Part shown: positions 12,646 through 21,770 of the stretch, piece by piece
How the letters are laid out: each line of letters begins with the position of its first letter
How positions within the stretch are numbered: the first letter of the stretch is position 1
From: CAYVQZ01 sp964453435
GTDB lineage: Bacteria; Abyssobacteria; SURF-5
Assembly (NCBI GenBank): GCA_964453435.1
Contig: CAYVQZ010000061.1
Span: 1-28,237, forward strand
DNA: 28,237 nucleotides
Direction: 5' to 3'
Program-made: the position numbers and the translations under genes
Notes under the pieces: model-generated
What the model saw: the letters and a program-made list of their open reading frames with translations, nothing else
The model's database searches: none
What the model was told of the DNA's origin: nothing

Positions 12646-15024
12646 ATGCTGCAACAGCAGAAAGAGAAAGGCGCGGGGACCGCGCCGCAAACAGAAGCCT
12701 CGTCGAGAATTGCGGGTATCGGATGCCTTCTCGCTTTCGCCGTCATGAGCGCGTGGGTATTCCGGGAGGCGTGGATTCCGTACAACTCGATTGAAGGGGC
12801 CGACCTCTCAATCGCTTTCCCCAGGTTTGTCCGGGAATGGACGGAGTGGGGATTTGTTCCCCGATGGTTTCCGCATTATCTCGCCGGCATCCCGCAACAG
12901 TTTCAATTTCTTTCTCACGGCCTTGCCCTTACACTGCTGCTTCCGCCTCACAGGTTTCACGGACTCGAATTCATGCTCGACACCTTTCTCGCGGGGGCTT
13001 TCATGTTCGCCTTCCTGCGCGACCGGCGAATAGGCCGTTTCGGCTCGCTGGTCGGCGGGCTTTCGTTTCAGCTCGGCAACGGGTTGCTCACGAGCGCGGG
13101 ACAGGGCTTTTTGTGGAAATTCGACACGGTATGCTGGGTTCCCCTGTTTCTCCTGTTTTTTACGCGCGTCGTCGATTCCCGAAAAAACCGCCTGAGGAAT
13201 GCGGCCCTCGCCGGCGTAACGCTCGGACTTCAATTCCTCGGCGGCGAGGTGCAGCTCGCCTATTACGTGGGCCTGCTCGCGCTGGCCTATTTCGTTGTCT
13301 ACTCCCTTTTCATACCCGTCATCCGCAACGGAAACAGTCTCCGAGCGACGCTGAGATTGGCAGGCAATCGGTTCCTGCTGGCGTCTCTTTCCGCCGTCAT
13401 ATGCGGTGTCTTCGCCGCAGAAGCGCTCTTCAGTTATATGTCCTATGTCGGAAGCAACGAGAATGTCGGGGTTCAAAGCGCGCAGGATAATTGGCGGTTT
13501 GCCACCGAGTTTTCCTTTCCTCCGAAAGAGACTTTGTCGCTCGCCTTCACCGGCAATGTGTTCGGGAACGATTTTTTGCCTCGATATCACGAGGGGCGGC
13601 TTGTTCCTCGGAGGTCCGACGATTACCTGGGAATCGTGCCGCTCATGTTTGCGGTTGTCGCCCTCTTTTCCGGCAGAAGGGAAGCGATTTTTTTCGCCTG
13701 CGTTTCGGTCATGGCGCTGGCGCTCTCCTACGGGAAGTATTTTCCGCCGCCGTACCGCCTGGTCTATATGCTCCCGGCAATGAAGGGTCTCCGGAATCCG
13801 CACAAATGGTTGTTCATTACCTCCTTGTGCGTTCCGATACTTGCGGGCATGGGAGCGGATTCCTGGTGGAATGCGCCGGCATCGAAAAACAAGAGAATCT
13901 TTTCCGCCCTGCTCCTTTTTGCGGTTGTCATGGGAATAACGGCGGCGGTTACGCTCCTGGTTCGACCCAATGGCGCAGAGGGAACGGGCCGTCTCGCTGC
14001 GCTCGGTCGTCAAGGCATACTTCTGGGCGTAGCGGGAATCGTATGCGCAGGCGCCAGAATCCCGAAGATTCGACAGACAAAGCTTGCTCTTCTGGCGTGT
14101 CCCGCGCTCCTGGTCGTCCTGCTGGCCGCGGACCTGGCAGAGAATGCCGACAGGCACATCAGGTTTTACGACTATCGCGAGAGGTACGTCAACGATGATC
14201 TGGCGCAGTGGCTCGAGTCGAAACCAGGTCCGTTCCGCGTGAAGCTGTGGTCGGAGAACGCCTACCTGAGGCGCTTTGTCACAAAGGCGCTTCCATATAA
14301 AGGAATCGATGCCGTCGATGCCATCATGTCACGGCGTCCCGAGCGATACACCGACGTTTTTGAAGCCGTCCGAGAGCAACGGTTGCCGCTTGAGAGATTC
14401 TTCCAACTCTTCAACGTGAAATATGTTCTATCGGCAACTCCCATATTTCGGAAGGACCTTTCTCTCTCTCGAGCAACCGATTTCGATCCCGGCGCGGAGA
14501 TGGGGGTAAACGGCGGGCGCCATGTGTACGAATTTTCCGACTTCCTGCCGAGAGCTTACGTTGTCGGCAATTTCGAGGTAGTCGAGCCCGAGCGGATGAT
14601 AGACTATATGGCGAATCCCAAGTTTGATTTTCGAAAAACGGTTCTTCTCGAAAAAAAGCCCGCTCTGGTTCATTCCGCTCCTTTCACGGAGCCGGCTGAT
14701 TGGAAGGTGGAGGACTTCACGCATTCGCCTCACCGCGTGAGCATGCGCGCGACGGTGAATCGGCCTTCAATGCTTGTGCTGCACGATTTTTTCGACGACC
14801 GCTGGAGAGCGCGCATCGACGGACACGACCTTGAGCTGTTGCAGGCTAACTATCTGATGAGAGCCGTCGCGGTGCCTGAAGGACGGCACGATGTGACCTT
14901 CACGTACGCGCCGCCTCGCCTCGGATATGTCTTGACGCTCGGCGGATGGCTCGCTCTCGCAGTCAGCCTCCCCGTGTGGACGCTGCTGCGCGTAGCGCGA
15001 ACCGGACGGAGCGTGAGCACATGA
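12646..15024 (+). CDS. YfhO-family giant membrane protein (GT-C-like)
   Basis: About 792 residues. An N-terminal cytoplasmic tail is followed by roughly a dozen hydrophobic segments to about residue 505, then a soluble C-terminal domain of about 260 residues and a last membrane helix. The first extracytoplasmic loop has the acidic GADLSIAFPRF region and PRWFPHYLAGIP, the pattern of YfhO/GT-C proteins that use polyprenyl-phosphate sugars. The C-terminal part, with RVKLWSENAYLRRF, NVKYVLSATPIF, PRAYVVGNFEVV and MLVLHDFFDDRWRARIDG, is characteristic of the family. Bacterial YfhO proteins are linked to glycosylation of teichoic acids or other surface polymers; the exact substrate is unknown here. 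The ATG at 12646 is preceded by GGAG. A TTG six codons upstream is less likely. The stop overlaps the next start (ATGA). Confidence 0.8.
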   Translation: MLQQQKEKGAGTAPQTEASSRIAGIGCLLAFAVMSAWVFREAWIPYNSIEGADLSIAFPRFVREWTEWGFVPRWFPHYLAGIPQQFQFLSHGLALTLLLPPHRFHGLEFMLDTFLAGAFMFAFLRDRRIGRFGSLVGGLSFQLGNGLLTSAGQGFLWKFDTVCWVPLFLLFFTRVVDSRKNRLRNAALAGVTLGLQFLGGEVQLAYYVGLLALAYFVVYSLFIPVIRNGNSLRATLRLAGNRFLLASLSAVICGVFAAEALFSYMSYVGSNENVGVQSAQDNWRFATEFSFPPKETLSLAFTGNVFGNDFLPRYHEGRLVPRRSDDYLGIVPLMFAVVALFSGRREAIFFACVSVMALALSYGKYFPPPYRLVYMLPAMKGLRNPHKWLFITSLCVPILAGMGADSWWNAPASKNKRIFSALLLFAVVMGITAAVTLLVRPNGAEGTGRLAALGRQGILLGVAGIVCAGARIPKIRQTKLALLACPALLVVLLAADLAENADRHIRFYDYRERYVNDDLAQWLESKPGPFRVKLWSENAYLRRFVTKALPYKGIDAVDAIMSRRPERYTDVFEAVREQRLPLERFFQLFNVKYVLSATPIFRKDLSLSRATDFDPGAEMGVNGGRHVYEFSDFLPRAYVVGNFEVVEPERMIDYMANPKFDFRKTVLLEKKPALVHSAPFTEPADWKVEDFTHSPHRVSMRATVNRPSMLVLHDFFDDRWRARIDGHDLELLQANYLMRAVAVPEGRHDVTFTYAPPRLGYVLTLGGWLALAVSLPVWTLLRVARTGRSVST

Positions 15025-15806
15025 GGAAATTCTTGAAGTGGCTCGCTCCGAGGTCGTTCAATGACGGCCTCGAAAGCTGCAATCGATTGGGAAAACGACT
15101 GATAACCCGTGTCGGGGTCGACCGGTTCCTCGATGCCGGTTGCGGTGACGGAGAACTCACGATGCGGTTCGCGAGGGCCATTATGGCGAGAGAAATATTT
15201 GGGATCGAGTTTGCCGACAAACTCCGTCACGCCGCGGAAAGCAAAGGCATCAAATGCAGCAAACAGGATTTGAATTCGAGATGGAGTTTCGAGAGCGACT
15301 TCTTCGACGTTATTCTTTCGAGCCAGAGCATCGAACACCTGCACAACACGCGACTGAACCTCGAGGAATGTCTCCGATGTCTCAAACCGACAGGCCAGAT
15401 AATCGTCCTCACCGAGAACCTGGCCTCCTGGATAAACATCTGCGCTCTCCTGTTTGGCTGGCAACCATTCTCGACCACGAACATCAACGGGTGGAGCCTG
15501 GGGAACCCGCTCATCTGGCACAAGGACGAAAAAAAGGACGATCAATTCTTCGAAAAACACCAGGCAGCGGGAATGACCGGCATCGTGGGGCACGTGCGCG
15601 TCTTGGCCTATGCGGGATTGCGCGACATGCTCGAAAGGACCGGATTCGAGAATGTGGGGGTTTACAGCAGGGGGTATCTCCCGCTTTGGGGTTTCCCGTC
15701 CGATCTCCTGTGCGCGATTGACAAACGACACGGACATTTTCTTGTGGCGACAGGATATAAACCGGCGTCAAGGGAAGTTGAAGAACAATGTGAGCGTGGC
15801 CGATGA
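15021..15806 (+). CDS. Class I SAM-dependent methyltransferase
   Basis: 261 residues. The SAM-binding motif I is VDRFLDAGCGDGELT (about residues 33-47). It is followed by GIEFADKL, motif SRWSFESDFFDVILSSQSIE with the post-II Asp, and LKPTGQIIVLTENL. The sequence FDVILSSQSIEHL followed by LEECLRCLKP is the pattern of Methyltransf_11-type enzymes acting on small molecules or sugars. It probably methylates a glycan or lipid intermediate made by its operon neighbours; this is inferred from context. The ATG overlaps the stop of the YfhO-like gene (ATGA) and has GGAG 9 nt upstream. Its own stop overlaps the start of the next gene in the same way. Confidence 0.85.
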   Translation: MRKFLKWLAPRSFNDGLESCNRLGKRLITRVGVDRFLDAGCGDGELTMRFARAIMAREIFGIEFADKLRHAAESKGIKCSKQDLNSRWSFESDFFDVILSSQSIEHLHNTRLNLEECLRCLKPTGQIIVLTENLASWINICALLFGWQPFSTTNINGWSLGNPLIWHKDEKKDDQFFEKHQAAGMTGIVGHVRVLAYAGLRDMLERTGFENVGVYSRGYLPLWGFPSDLLCAIDKRHGHFLVATGYKPASREVEEQCERGR

Positions 15807-17800
15807 GGTCTGAACCATTTTCGGAAAGGGACGAGATGGAGAGATTTCATACGATGGCAACCCTTCGTGCGAACGTTGTTCTGCTGGCAATGGTAATCTA
15901 CTGCGGCGGAAGTTGGGCCGCCATGCGGTCGGCATATTTCGGGGCGGACGAAGATGTCGCATCAATGTTGATGCTCGCCCATCTCGCGGTGACGGTTGCG
16001 ATTCTGCTTGCGGTGGCGAGCCGGAAGCGAAACTCGATACGCGCGTTCGGTTCGCGCCTGTCGGCATTGGACACTCGAGGACTGATCGCGCTCCTGGCCA
16101 CCGCCGCCATCCTCATCTTCACGATGCTGGATTATCCGCGCAATCGAATGTCGCTCTCGATGTTCGCGCTGGGACTCACCGGCAGCACAACCGCCCTTGT
16201 GAACTATCTGTTCCTCTCCGGCGCGGCGGCGGGGACCGTTTTGATAATATTCTTGAACGCGCCCGGACTCGCGGCTCGCTTTGCTTTCTTCTGTGAGCGT
16301 CTCCTGTTTCAATCGCCGGAAAGACTATTCCTGTTCGTAATGATGCTCCTCATGTTTCTGGCGACAAATGCGATATCGCTCTTCCAGTTCCATCATTTCC
16401 CCGTCTGCTCGGATGAAGTAAGCTACCTCTTTCAAGCCAAAATTTTCGCCGCCGGCCGGCTCTACGCGAATCCCCCGAAATATCCCGAGTTCTTCGATTT
16501 CGTCAGCTTTGTCATCCGCGACAAGTGGTATTCCATCGTCGCTCCCGGCTTTCCCATGATTCTTGCCGTGGGCATACTGGTCGGCGCGCCATGGCTCGTT
16601 AATCCCGCGCTGGCGACTCTGTGTGTGCCTTTGATGCGCTTCTGCGCCGGAAAAATGTACGACGACCGTATCGCGCGCGGTTCCGTTGCTCTTCTGGTCG
16701 TGTCGCCGTTCTTTCTCACGCTGTCGTCGGTCTATCTCTCGCATACCTCAACGGCTTTCTTTCTCCTGCTGTTCCTTTATTTTTTCCTGAAAGGTATTGA
16801 TGGCGAGCGTCGCGTTCAGTTCCTTCTGGCGGGGTTGGCGCTCGGCGGAATGGCCCTCACACGGCCGCTCACCGCCGCAGCCGCATCCATCCCCTGGGCC
16901 GCATATACTCTCTGGCTCTTGGCAAGACGCAGGATGAGCCTTGCGAGCGCCGCCGCTCTCGTTGCCGGTCTTGCCGTCGGAATTGCCTTGCTTCTCGCCT
17001 ATAATCGGGCAACCACGGGGGACCCGTTCCTGTTCGGCTATACCGCGCTTTACGGCGATAGCTTCCGGCTGGGTTTTGTCCGACCTCCGCAAGAATTGGT
17101 GTTCGCCAGAAGCGAACACACGCCGCTGCGTGGTATCCTGAATGTGAACACCGGATTCCACAGCTTGAATCATCATCTGTTTGGATGGCCGATACCGTCG
17201 CTCCTCTTTGCGCTTTTACCCTTTGCCGCGCTTTCGAGAAACAAGTGGGATTACCTTCTGCTCGCGAATCTGCTATCGATTCCAGCCGTGTATTTCTTTT
17301 TCTTTCACCAGGATTTCTTGATGGGACCGCGATATTATTTCTGCCTGATTCTGCCGGCGGTCATCTTGACTGCGAGGGGTTTTAGAGAAGCTCCCGCCCT
17401 GTGGCGGAAGTTGGGTGGAAAAGGAGAAGCCGCCAACGGAACGCGCGCGTTTTTGGCAACCTTACTTCTTGTTTGCGTAACCTTCAATTTCGCGTATTTT
17501 CTCCCCGGCCATTTCCGAACGTACAGTGTCTCCTCCGACGTTTTCCAGGGCATGACCGCTCCCGTCTGGAAACATGTCCGCCGCGAAAACATTACCAACG
17601 CGGTGGTTTTCATCAAGGAATTTCCTTTTTCGCTCACCTATGGCGCCGGCCTGTGGCGCAACAATCCGGACCTGAACGGCGAGGTGGTCTATGCCCGCGA
17701 CCAGGGCGAATCGAACATCCTCCTGATGAACCAATATCCCGACCGAAAATATTATCGCTACGACGCGCCATCGGACACCTTCCATGAGATTGCGCCCTGA
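15803..17800 (+). CDS. GT39/ArnT-like polyprenyl-phosphate glycosyltransferase (GT-C)
   Basis: 665 residues with about 12-13 membrane segments. The first large loop contains CSDEVSYLFQAKIFAAGRLY, the acidic catalytic DE motif of the PMT/ArnT superfamily; these enzymes move a sugar from a lipid carrier to a protein or lipid on the outer face of the inner membrane. Other features are YSIVAPGFPMILA, LSHTSTAFFLLLF, LTRPLTA and the late loop FFFHQDFLMGPRYYF. The C-terminal 90 residues are soluble and lack strong similarity. The ATG overlaps the methyltransferase stop (ATGA). A second ATG at 15836 has a better ribosome-binding site (AAGGGA) and could be the true start. It is the last gene of the operon; 100 bp without a clear terminator separate it from the convergent DUF4236 gene. 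Confidence 0.8.
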   Translation: MRSEPFSERDEMERFHTMATLRANVVLLAMVIYCGGSWAAMRSAYFGADEDVASMLMLAHLAVTVAILLAVASRKRNSIRAFGSRLSALDTRGLIALLATAAILIFTMLDYPRNRMSLSMFALGLTGSTTALVNYLFLSGAAAGTVLIIFLNAPGLAARFAFFCERLLFQSPERLFLFVMMLLMFLATNAISLFQFHHFPVCSDEVSYLFQAKIFAAGRLYANPPKYPEFFDFVSFVIRDKWYSIVAPGFPMILAVGILVGAPWLVNPALATLCVPLMRFCAGKMYDDRIARGSVALLVVSPFFLTLSSVYLSHTSTAFFLLLFLYFFLKGIDGERRVQFLLAGLALGGMALTRPLTAAAASIPWAAYTLWLLARRRMSLASAAALVAGLAVGIALLLAYNRATTGDPFLFGYTALYGDSFRLGFVRPPQELVFARSEHTPLRGILNVNTGFHSLNHHLFGWPIPSLLFALLPFAALSRNKWDYLLLANLLSIPAVYFFFFHQDFLMGPRYYFCLILPAVILTARGFREAPALWRKLGGKGEAANGTRAFLATLLLVCVTFNFAYFLPGHFRTYSVSSDVFQGMTAPVWKHVRRENITNAVVFIKEFPFSLTYGAGLWRNNPDLNGEVVYARDQGESNILLMNQYPDRKYYRYDAPSDTFHEIAP

Positions 17801-17902
17801 AGCCATACCCGCAAACTCTTCGGGGAATGTCCGGCAACTTCGGATAAAGGGTCTCGCTCTCCCCGTTCATGCGTTCTTATCGGCAAAAATTAACAGGCGC
17901 TG

Positions 17903-18937
17903 TCACAACCCAAGTCGGGCCGCCACATCCTCGTAGCCGGGCTGTTCCGCGTAGATTTTTTCGAATTCGGTACGGGCGCGGCTGCGCTGACCCAACGCTT
18001 CATACGCAAGCGCTCGCTCGTACCGAGCGGCGCGAAGCAACTCGTCGGGCCGCTCCTTCGTTCGCCTCAGGATTGCGGAAAGAACATCGCGGGCGGCCGT
18101 ATCGAGGCCGAGATTCCTGAGCGCCCTCGCTTTATAGAGCAGCAACGCGGCATGGAGCGCCGACTCGTTCTCGACGTTCTCGGCAAGCTCGACAACTTTC
18201 TTGCACGCCGCGCTGTCACCGGAGGATGAGTCGAACAGAAGTTCGGCAAGAGAAAGCCTCACGAGGATGTCGCCAGGCTCCAGCCGCAGTAATTGCCGAA
18301 GACACTGCATAGCCTCGTTCCATCTTTCTTGCAACTGGTATATTTCCACCAGCCCCAGGAAGACTCCCCGGCGACAGGGCTCTATCTGCGCGGTGACCTC
18401 TTCCGTGATTGGAACCCCGAGCGTCGCGGCGATGCCATATTTTCTGAAGTGCCTGCCCAATTGGTTGTGTCGCGCGGCCGCTGCCTTCAGGAATGCCTCG
18501 GCCTCCTCGAGCCGTTTCCGCTTGAGCGACAAGAAGCCGGCAATGAACGCTCCGTCAGCGAAATCGCTCGCTGTCTTCAGGCGCTCGAGAGCCCGCTCTT
18601 CGTTGCCTCTCGCCAGTTCGCGGAACCCGTCAACCAGAGCCTCCTCCTCCGAGGAAACAAAAAGCCTTTTGAAAAAGCCCATCGAAAGTCGTCGCTCGGC
18701 TTGCACGCGAGCAGCCGTCTCCGAGGCGCGACCCGGCTTGCGCGACCGCGCGCCGGACTGATAGCCGGTCGTGTAAAACAGGCCGGTCCCCGGAAGACCG
18801 ACCGTGGCCCGCTTTCCCCTCGAACCAACGGTAGCCTTGGCGCCGCGAGGGCCGAACGAGAGCGAACCGCCCGATTTGCTGACGTTCAACGTAACTCCCG
18901 GCGCAATTTTCACCCGTCTCCAAAACCGAAAGGCCAT
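17903..18937 (-). CDS. DUF4236 domain protein with C-terminal TPR region
   Basis: 344 residues. The N-terminal 58 residues are a textbook DUF4236: MAFRFWRRVKIAPGVTLNVS, then SLSFGPRGAKATVGSRG and RATVGLPGTGLFYTT. A basic linker follows, and then about 250 residues of alpha-helical repeats, including VEIYQLQERWNEAMQCLRQL with LEPGD, LLYKARALRNLGLDTAARD and RALAYEALGQRSRARTEFEK, typical of TPRs. DUF4236 is a short beta-rich domain of unknown function found in many bacteria and phages; it is usually alone or followed by membrane helices, so the long TPR tail is less common. GCAGGAGG gives a strong ribosome-binding site before the ATG. It is convergent with the GT39 gene and divergent from the creatininase gene. 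Confidence 0.8.
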   Translation of the reverse strand: MAFRFWRRVKIAPGVTLNVSKSGGSLSFGPRGAKATVGSRGKRATVGLPGTGLFYTTGYQSGARSRKPGRASETAARVQAERRLSMGFFKRLFVSSEEEALVDGFRELARGNEERALERLKTASDFADGAFIAGFLSLKRKRLEEAEAFLKAAAARHNQLGRHFRKYGIAATLGVPITEEVTAQIEPCRRGVFLGLVEIYQLQERWNEAMQCLRQLLRLEPGDILVRLSLAELLFDSSSGDSAACKKVVELAENVENESALHAALLLYKARALRNLGLDTAARDVLSAILRRTKERPDELLRAARYERALAYEALGQRSRARTEFEKIYAEQPGYEDVAARLGL

Positions 18938-19167
18938 TATGCCACCTCCTGCCGTTATTCGTCAGGCCAACAGATTCCGGCGGAACCGAAGCGAATCCCC
19001 TAGTCCGAATGGTATCAAAAACAATCCTCTCATACAACACTCCTGAGGTCAGCGCGGTCGCCCATTTTTCATTCTCCCCGAATGGCTGGAACAAACAGCG
19101 CAAATTTGTTTGCCCGATTCTTTGCAGTTGCCGGAACCGGTTCTGCAGCTTATCGCGAGACATGAAA

Positions 19168-19196
19168 TTGACCCTGCAAATTCGGGAATATAGAAT
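19168..19196 (+). promoter_or_regulatory. Sigma-70 promoter for the creatininase-family gene
   Basis: TTGACC, 17 bp, TAGAAT, with an expected start near 19203 and a leader of about 47 nt. The rest of the 312-bp intergenic region (18938-19249) shows no gene or clear repeat. Confidence 0.6.
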
Positions 19197-19249
19197 ATCG
19201 GCGGCATTGCACATACAGAAATGAAGAGCGCAAGAGATGTGAGGACATT

Positions 19250-20077
19250 ATGATCGGACCCAGAGTCACACCGGAACAGTTGGAAAGCTACGGACCGTAT
19301 TCTCCCGAAATGCGCCGAATAGCGATGTTCAGCGTCGCGAATGATTTCGAAGCGCACGGCTATCCCATGCCGCCGCACACAGACACGCTCCTGGCGCAGA
19401 GTTGGTGCCGCCTGATAACGAAGGAGATCGGCGCCTCCTTCGTCGCTCACATTCCATATTGCACCGATTCAGTCGGTGACATAGCGTTGAACTGGTCACC
19501 GCGCTACATGCCGTTCGAGGATTTCTATGTCAACGTGCGCGACTTCGTGAAATGGAATGTCGAGCGACTGAGTTTCCGGCCGCGAAAAGTCGCTGTGATC
19601 ATCGGGCACGGCGGCAACCGCGACCTCCCGGACCGCAATGACGACCTGAGCAAACACGTCGGCTTGCCCGTCCAATGCATGCAGGCGGGGGTCTCGGAAC
19701 CCCTCGTGTATCCCGAATTCGAGGCGCTCGATGTCATCTATGAAATCGCGGCGGCGGGCGGTGAGCACGCGTACATGCTGGAATATTCCCTTATCGCTCA
19801 CCTCGGCCACTTGGATTTCGACAAACTCGATGTCGTCAACAAAATTGCAGCGAAGGATCCTCTCGAGGTTCTAAGGAGATGGCCGGCCATCGCCGGATTG
19901 GGCGGCTTCATGGAATTCGGCGGGCCCGAATTCGACCCGCTCAGGGAAATCGATGGACTGCGTATTGCGCTCGAAGACTTCAAGAAACGCCGAAAGATTC
20001 TTGTCGATCCCGAACTGGGGAAACGGGCGACGGAATTGATTGTCAACCACTTTTGCGAACGGCTGCGAGAAGAGTGA
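19250..20077 (+). CDS. Creatininase-family amidohydrolase
   Basis: 275 residues, close to the family norm of about 240-270. Metal-binding positions of the fold are visible: NDFEAHG gives Glu34 and His36, PPHTD gives Asp45, IIGHGGNRD gives His120, and a late Glu lies in GEHAYMLEYS. The canonical GS-EQHGPHLP motif is altered to VANDFEAHGYPMPP, so this is a divergent subgroup and creatinine is unlikely to be the substrate. Relatives hydrolyse cyclic amides or formamides, or process peptides in cofactor synthesis. GAGG, 7 nt before the ATG, and a good promoter support the start. It ends 25 bp before the convergent ferredoxin-type gene. Confidence 0.8.
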   Translation: MIGPRVTPEQLESYGPYSPEMRRIAMFSVANDFEAHGYPMPPHTDTLLAQSWCRLITKEIGASFVAHIPYCTDSVGDIALNWSPRYMPFEDFYVNVRDFVKWNVERLSFRPRKVAVIIGHGGNRDLPDRNDDLSKHVGLPVQCMQAGVSEPLVYPEFEALDVIYEIAAAGGEHAYMLEYSLIAHLGHLDFDKLDVVNKIAAKDPLEVLRRWPAIAGLGGFMEFGGPEFDPLREIDGLRIALEDFKKRRKILVDPELGKRATELIVNHFCERLREE

Positions 20078-20102
20078 CCCCCTTTCTCGGAGGCTCGAAT
20101 CA

Positions 20103-20894
20103 CTAACCGGTCAGCTTGCCCACATCGGTGCGACTCTCATATTGCTTCAGCATCTGTTCCACCCAATCCGGTTGAGGGTCGAGCGTCAGCGTGATGTTCT
20201 GCTGAGGACATGCCGGCACGCACCGGCCGCACCCCTTGCAGTTTTCCGTAATATGCGCGCCTGTGTCCGTTATCTCAATTGCGCCCGCCAGACAGAGCGA
20301 GTGACACGTTCCACAGGAGACGCAATTCTCTCCTATCGACACCCTCAGCCCCGGCAACCGATGGATGTTCTCATAGAATCCGCTGACATGGGTCCGGATT
20401 CCGATGCGCACGTCGCAGCAGCAGTCGCAGCAGAAACACACGTTCATCATCCGCCGGAAATCGATTCCCCACATCCACGCGTCGACGGCGTCGTGAACCA
20501 CCAGCGGAACCAGCCCCATCCGAATGGCGCGCTCGGAATGAGCGACGGCCTCGGCGGGCGTCACCAACCGACACAAGGACGGGTCGATGTCCCGGGCGGC
20601 CGAGCCGAGTGTGAGACAGCCGAAATCGCGCGGAAACGAGCGGCATTTCTGCCCCCTCCGGCACATGCATTCGTTCATGATTGCGACGCACTCGGCTCGC
20701 TCGATCAGCGGTCGAAGAATTTGCATCGGCAACACGAGGTTCTCGCCGGAGCGGACCACCTGGTTGATGGGGACGATGTGAGCCGATGTGGTCTTCTCCG
20801 ACGATTTGCTTCCGAACAACGGCCAGTTGTCGGTCACATGCCCGAGCTTCCAGAACGTCATTATTAAATTGTAAGAAAATCTCGACCGCCCCAT
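20103..20894 (-). CDS. Cysteine-rich double-[4Fe-4S] ferredoxin-domain protein
   Basis: 263 residues from the chosen ATG. The last 75 residues hold two ferredoxin motifs, CVSCGTCHSLC (191-201) and CKGCGRCVPACP (219-230), each binding a [4Fe-4S] cluster. The upstream part has at least 12 more cysteines: ECMCRRGQKC (75-84), Cys93, Cys108, and the dense run CFCCDCCC (153-160). This implies further metal centres or a redox-active cluster domain. It is probably a cytoplasmic electron carrier or a subunit partner of an anaerobic redox enzyme; no catalytic subunit is adjacent. The ATG at 20892-20894, preceded by GGGGGGA at 7 nt, is preferred over earlier in-frame ATG and TTG codons. It is divergent from the TetR gene, which may control both. 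Confidence 0.8.
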   Translation of the reverse strand: MGRSRFSYNLIMTFWKLGHVTDNWPLFGSKSSEKTTSAHIVPINQVVRSGENLVLPMQILRPLIERAECVAIMNECMCRRGQKCRSFPRDFGCLTLGSAARDIDPSLCRLVTPAEAVAHSERAIRMGLVPLVVHDAVDAWMWGIDFRRMMNVCFCCDCCCDVRIGIRTHVSGFYENIHRLPGLRVSIGENCVSCGTCHSLCLAGAIEITDTGAHITENCKGCGRCVPACPQQNITLTLDPQPDWVEQMLKQYESRTDVGKLTG

Positions 20895-21095
20895 GCAGCT
20901 TCCCCCCTGATTATCTCTCATGGTATCTGATTTCCGGTCCTCCTGCAATTTTGAATCCGCGACCGGAACAAGGCGACGGCATTCGAGTTCTCGTTCTTTT
21001 GATTTGCGCCCCCTGCTCTCGATACGAGTAACGGACCTGTCGGCGGGTCCGTAGCCGCAAATTCCTCCGGTATGTCCAAGGCTGGAAGAAAGACC

Positions 21096-21124
21096 TTGAC
21101 AAATGACGGGAGGCGTGATATATA
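21096..21124 (+). promoter_or_regulatory. Sigma-70 promoter of the TetR regulator gene
   Basis: TTGACA (perfect -35), 17 bp, TATATA. A TTGA-N8-TCAA dyad at 21133-21148 overlaps the expected start site and could be a weak autoregulatory operator. Confidence 0.65.
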
Positions 21125-21164
21125 TTGGACGGTTGACCTAACAATCAATCTGTCGGGAGCGGAC

Positions 21165-21770
21165 ATGGGACGAAAAAGCCTCGCCGCACAACGACGCGCG
21201 GAAATCATCGACGCCTTCTACCGCTGTGTCACAATGAATGGCCTCCAAAACTCCTCGATGCGCGAGATCGCGAAAGAGGCCCGCATGCAGCCCAGCATGC
21301 TCCACCATTACTTCAAAGACCGCGACGAGATGATCGGGGAACTCGTCAAAAAAATCGTCGACGACCTCACAGCGCGATACAGCAGGGAAATAGAACGGTA
21401 CAAAAACCCGCAAAGGCGATTCGACAAGGCAGTGGAGTTTCTCTTCGGCCCGGAAATGGTAAACGACGAACACGCTGGCTTCTTCTATGACTCCTGGGCT
21501 GAGGCCAGAAAGAATGAGACCGTTCGCGAGAGCTATGCAAAATTATATCGCAGGTTCAGACAGGCAATCATCGACCTGCTGGTCGACACGGGCAAGGCGT
21601 CCGGACTTTCCCCGAGCGAACAAAAAGAACTCGCCTCCCTGGTTATCGCCATCCAGGACGGGGCATCGCTGCAGTGGGACCTCGACCGGGATGCCGTCCC
21701 TCTCAGGAGGATGTCGAAACTCACAAAAGAAGTGATCGGGGCATACGTCCTAAATCGCGGGGCGAGCTGA
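21165..21770 (+). CDS. TetR/AcrR-family transcriptional regulator
   Basis: 201 residues. The N-terminal helix-turn-helix is clear: RRAEIIDAFYRCVTMNGLQN, SSMREIAKEARMQPSMLHHY, FKDRDEMIGEL. The all-helical C-terminal ligand domain contains KAVEFLFGPEM and FYDSWAEARKNE, and resembles the BetI-like subgroup. Such proteins usually repress a neighbouring catabolic or efflux operon until a small molecule binds. The adjacent SDR/ThDP/FAD genes on the same strand and the divergent Fe-S gene are the obvious candidate targets. Start: the ATG at 21165, preceded by GGGAG at 6 nt. An ATG farther upstream lies before the promoter and is not used. Confidence 0.88.
   Translation: MGRKSLAAQRRAEIIDAFYRCVTMNGLQNSSMREIAKEARMQPSMLHHYFKDRDEMIGELVKKIVDDLTARYSREIERYKNPQRRFDKAVEFLFGPEMVNDEHAGFFYDSWAEARKNETVRESYAKLYRRFRQAIIDLLVDTGKASGLSPSEQKELASLVIAIQDGASLQWDLDRDAVPLRRMSKLTKEVIGAYVLNRGAS

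Noticed and set aside
12837..13490. Overlapping open frames within the YfhO gene on both strands
   Set aside because: These are shadows of the real frame, which has consistent membrane topology and family motifs.
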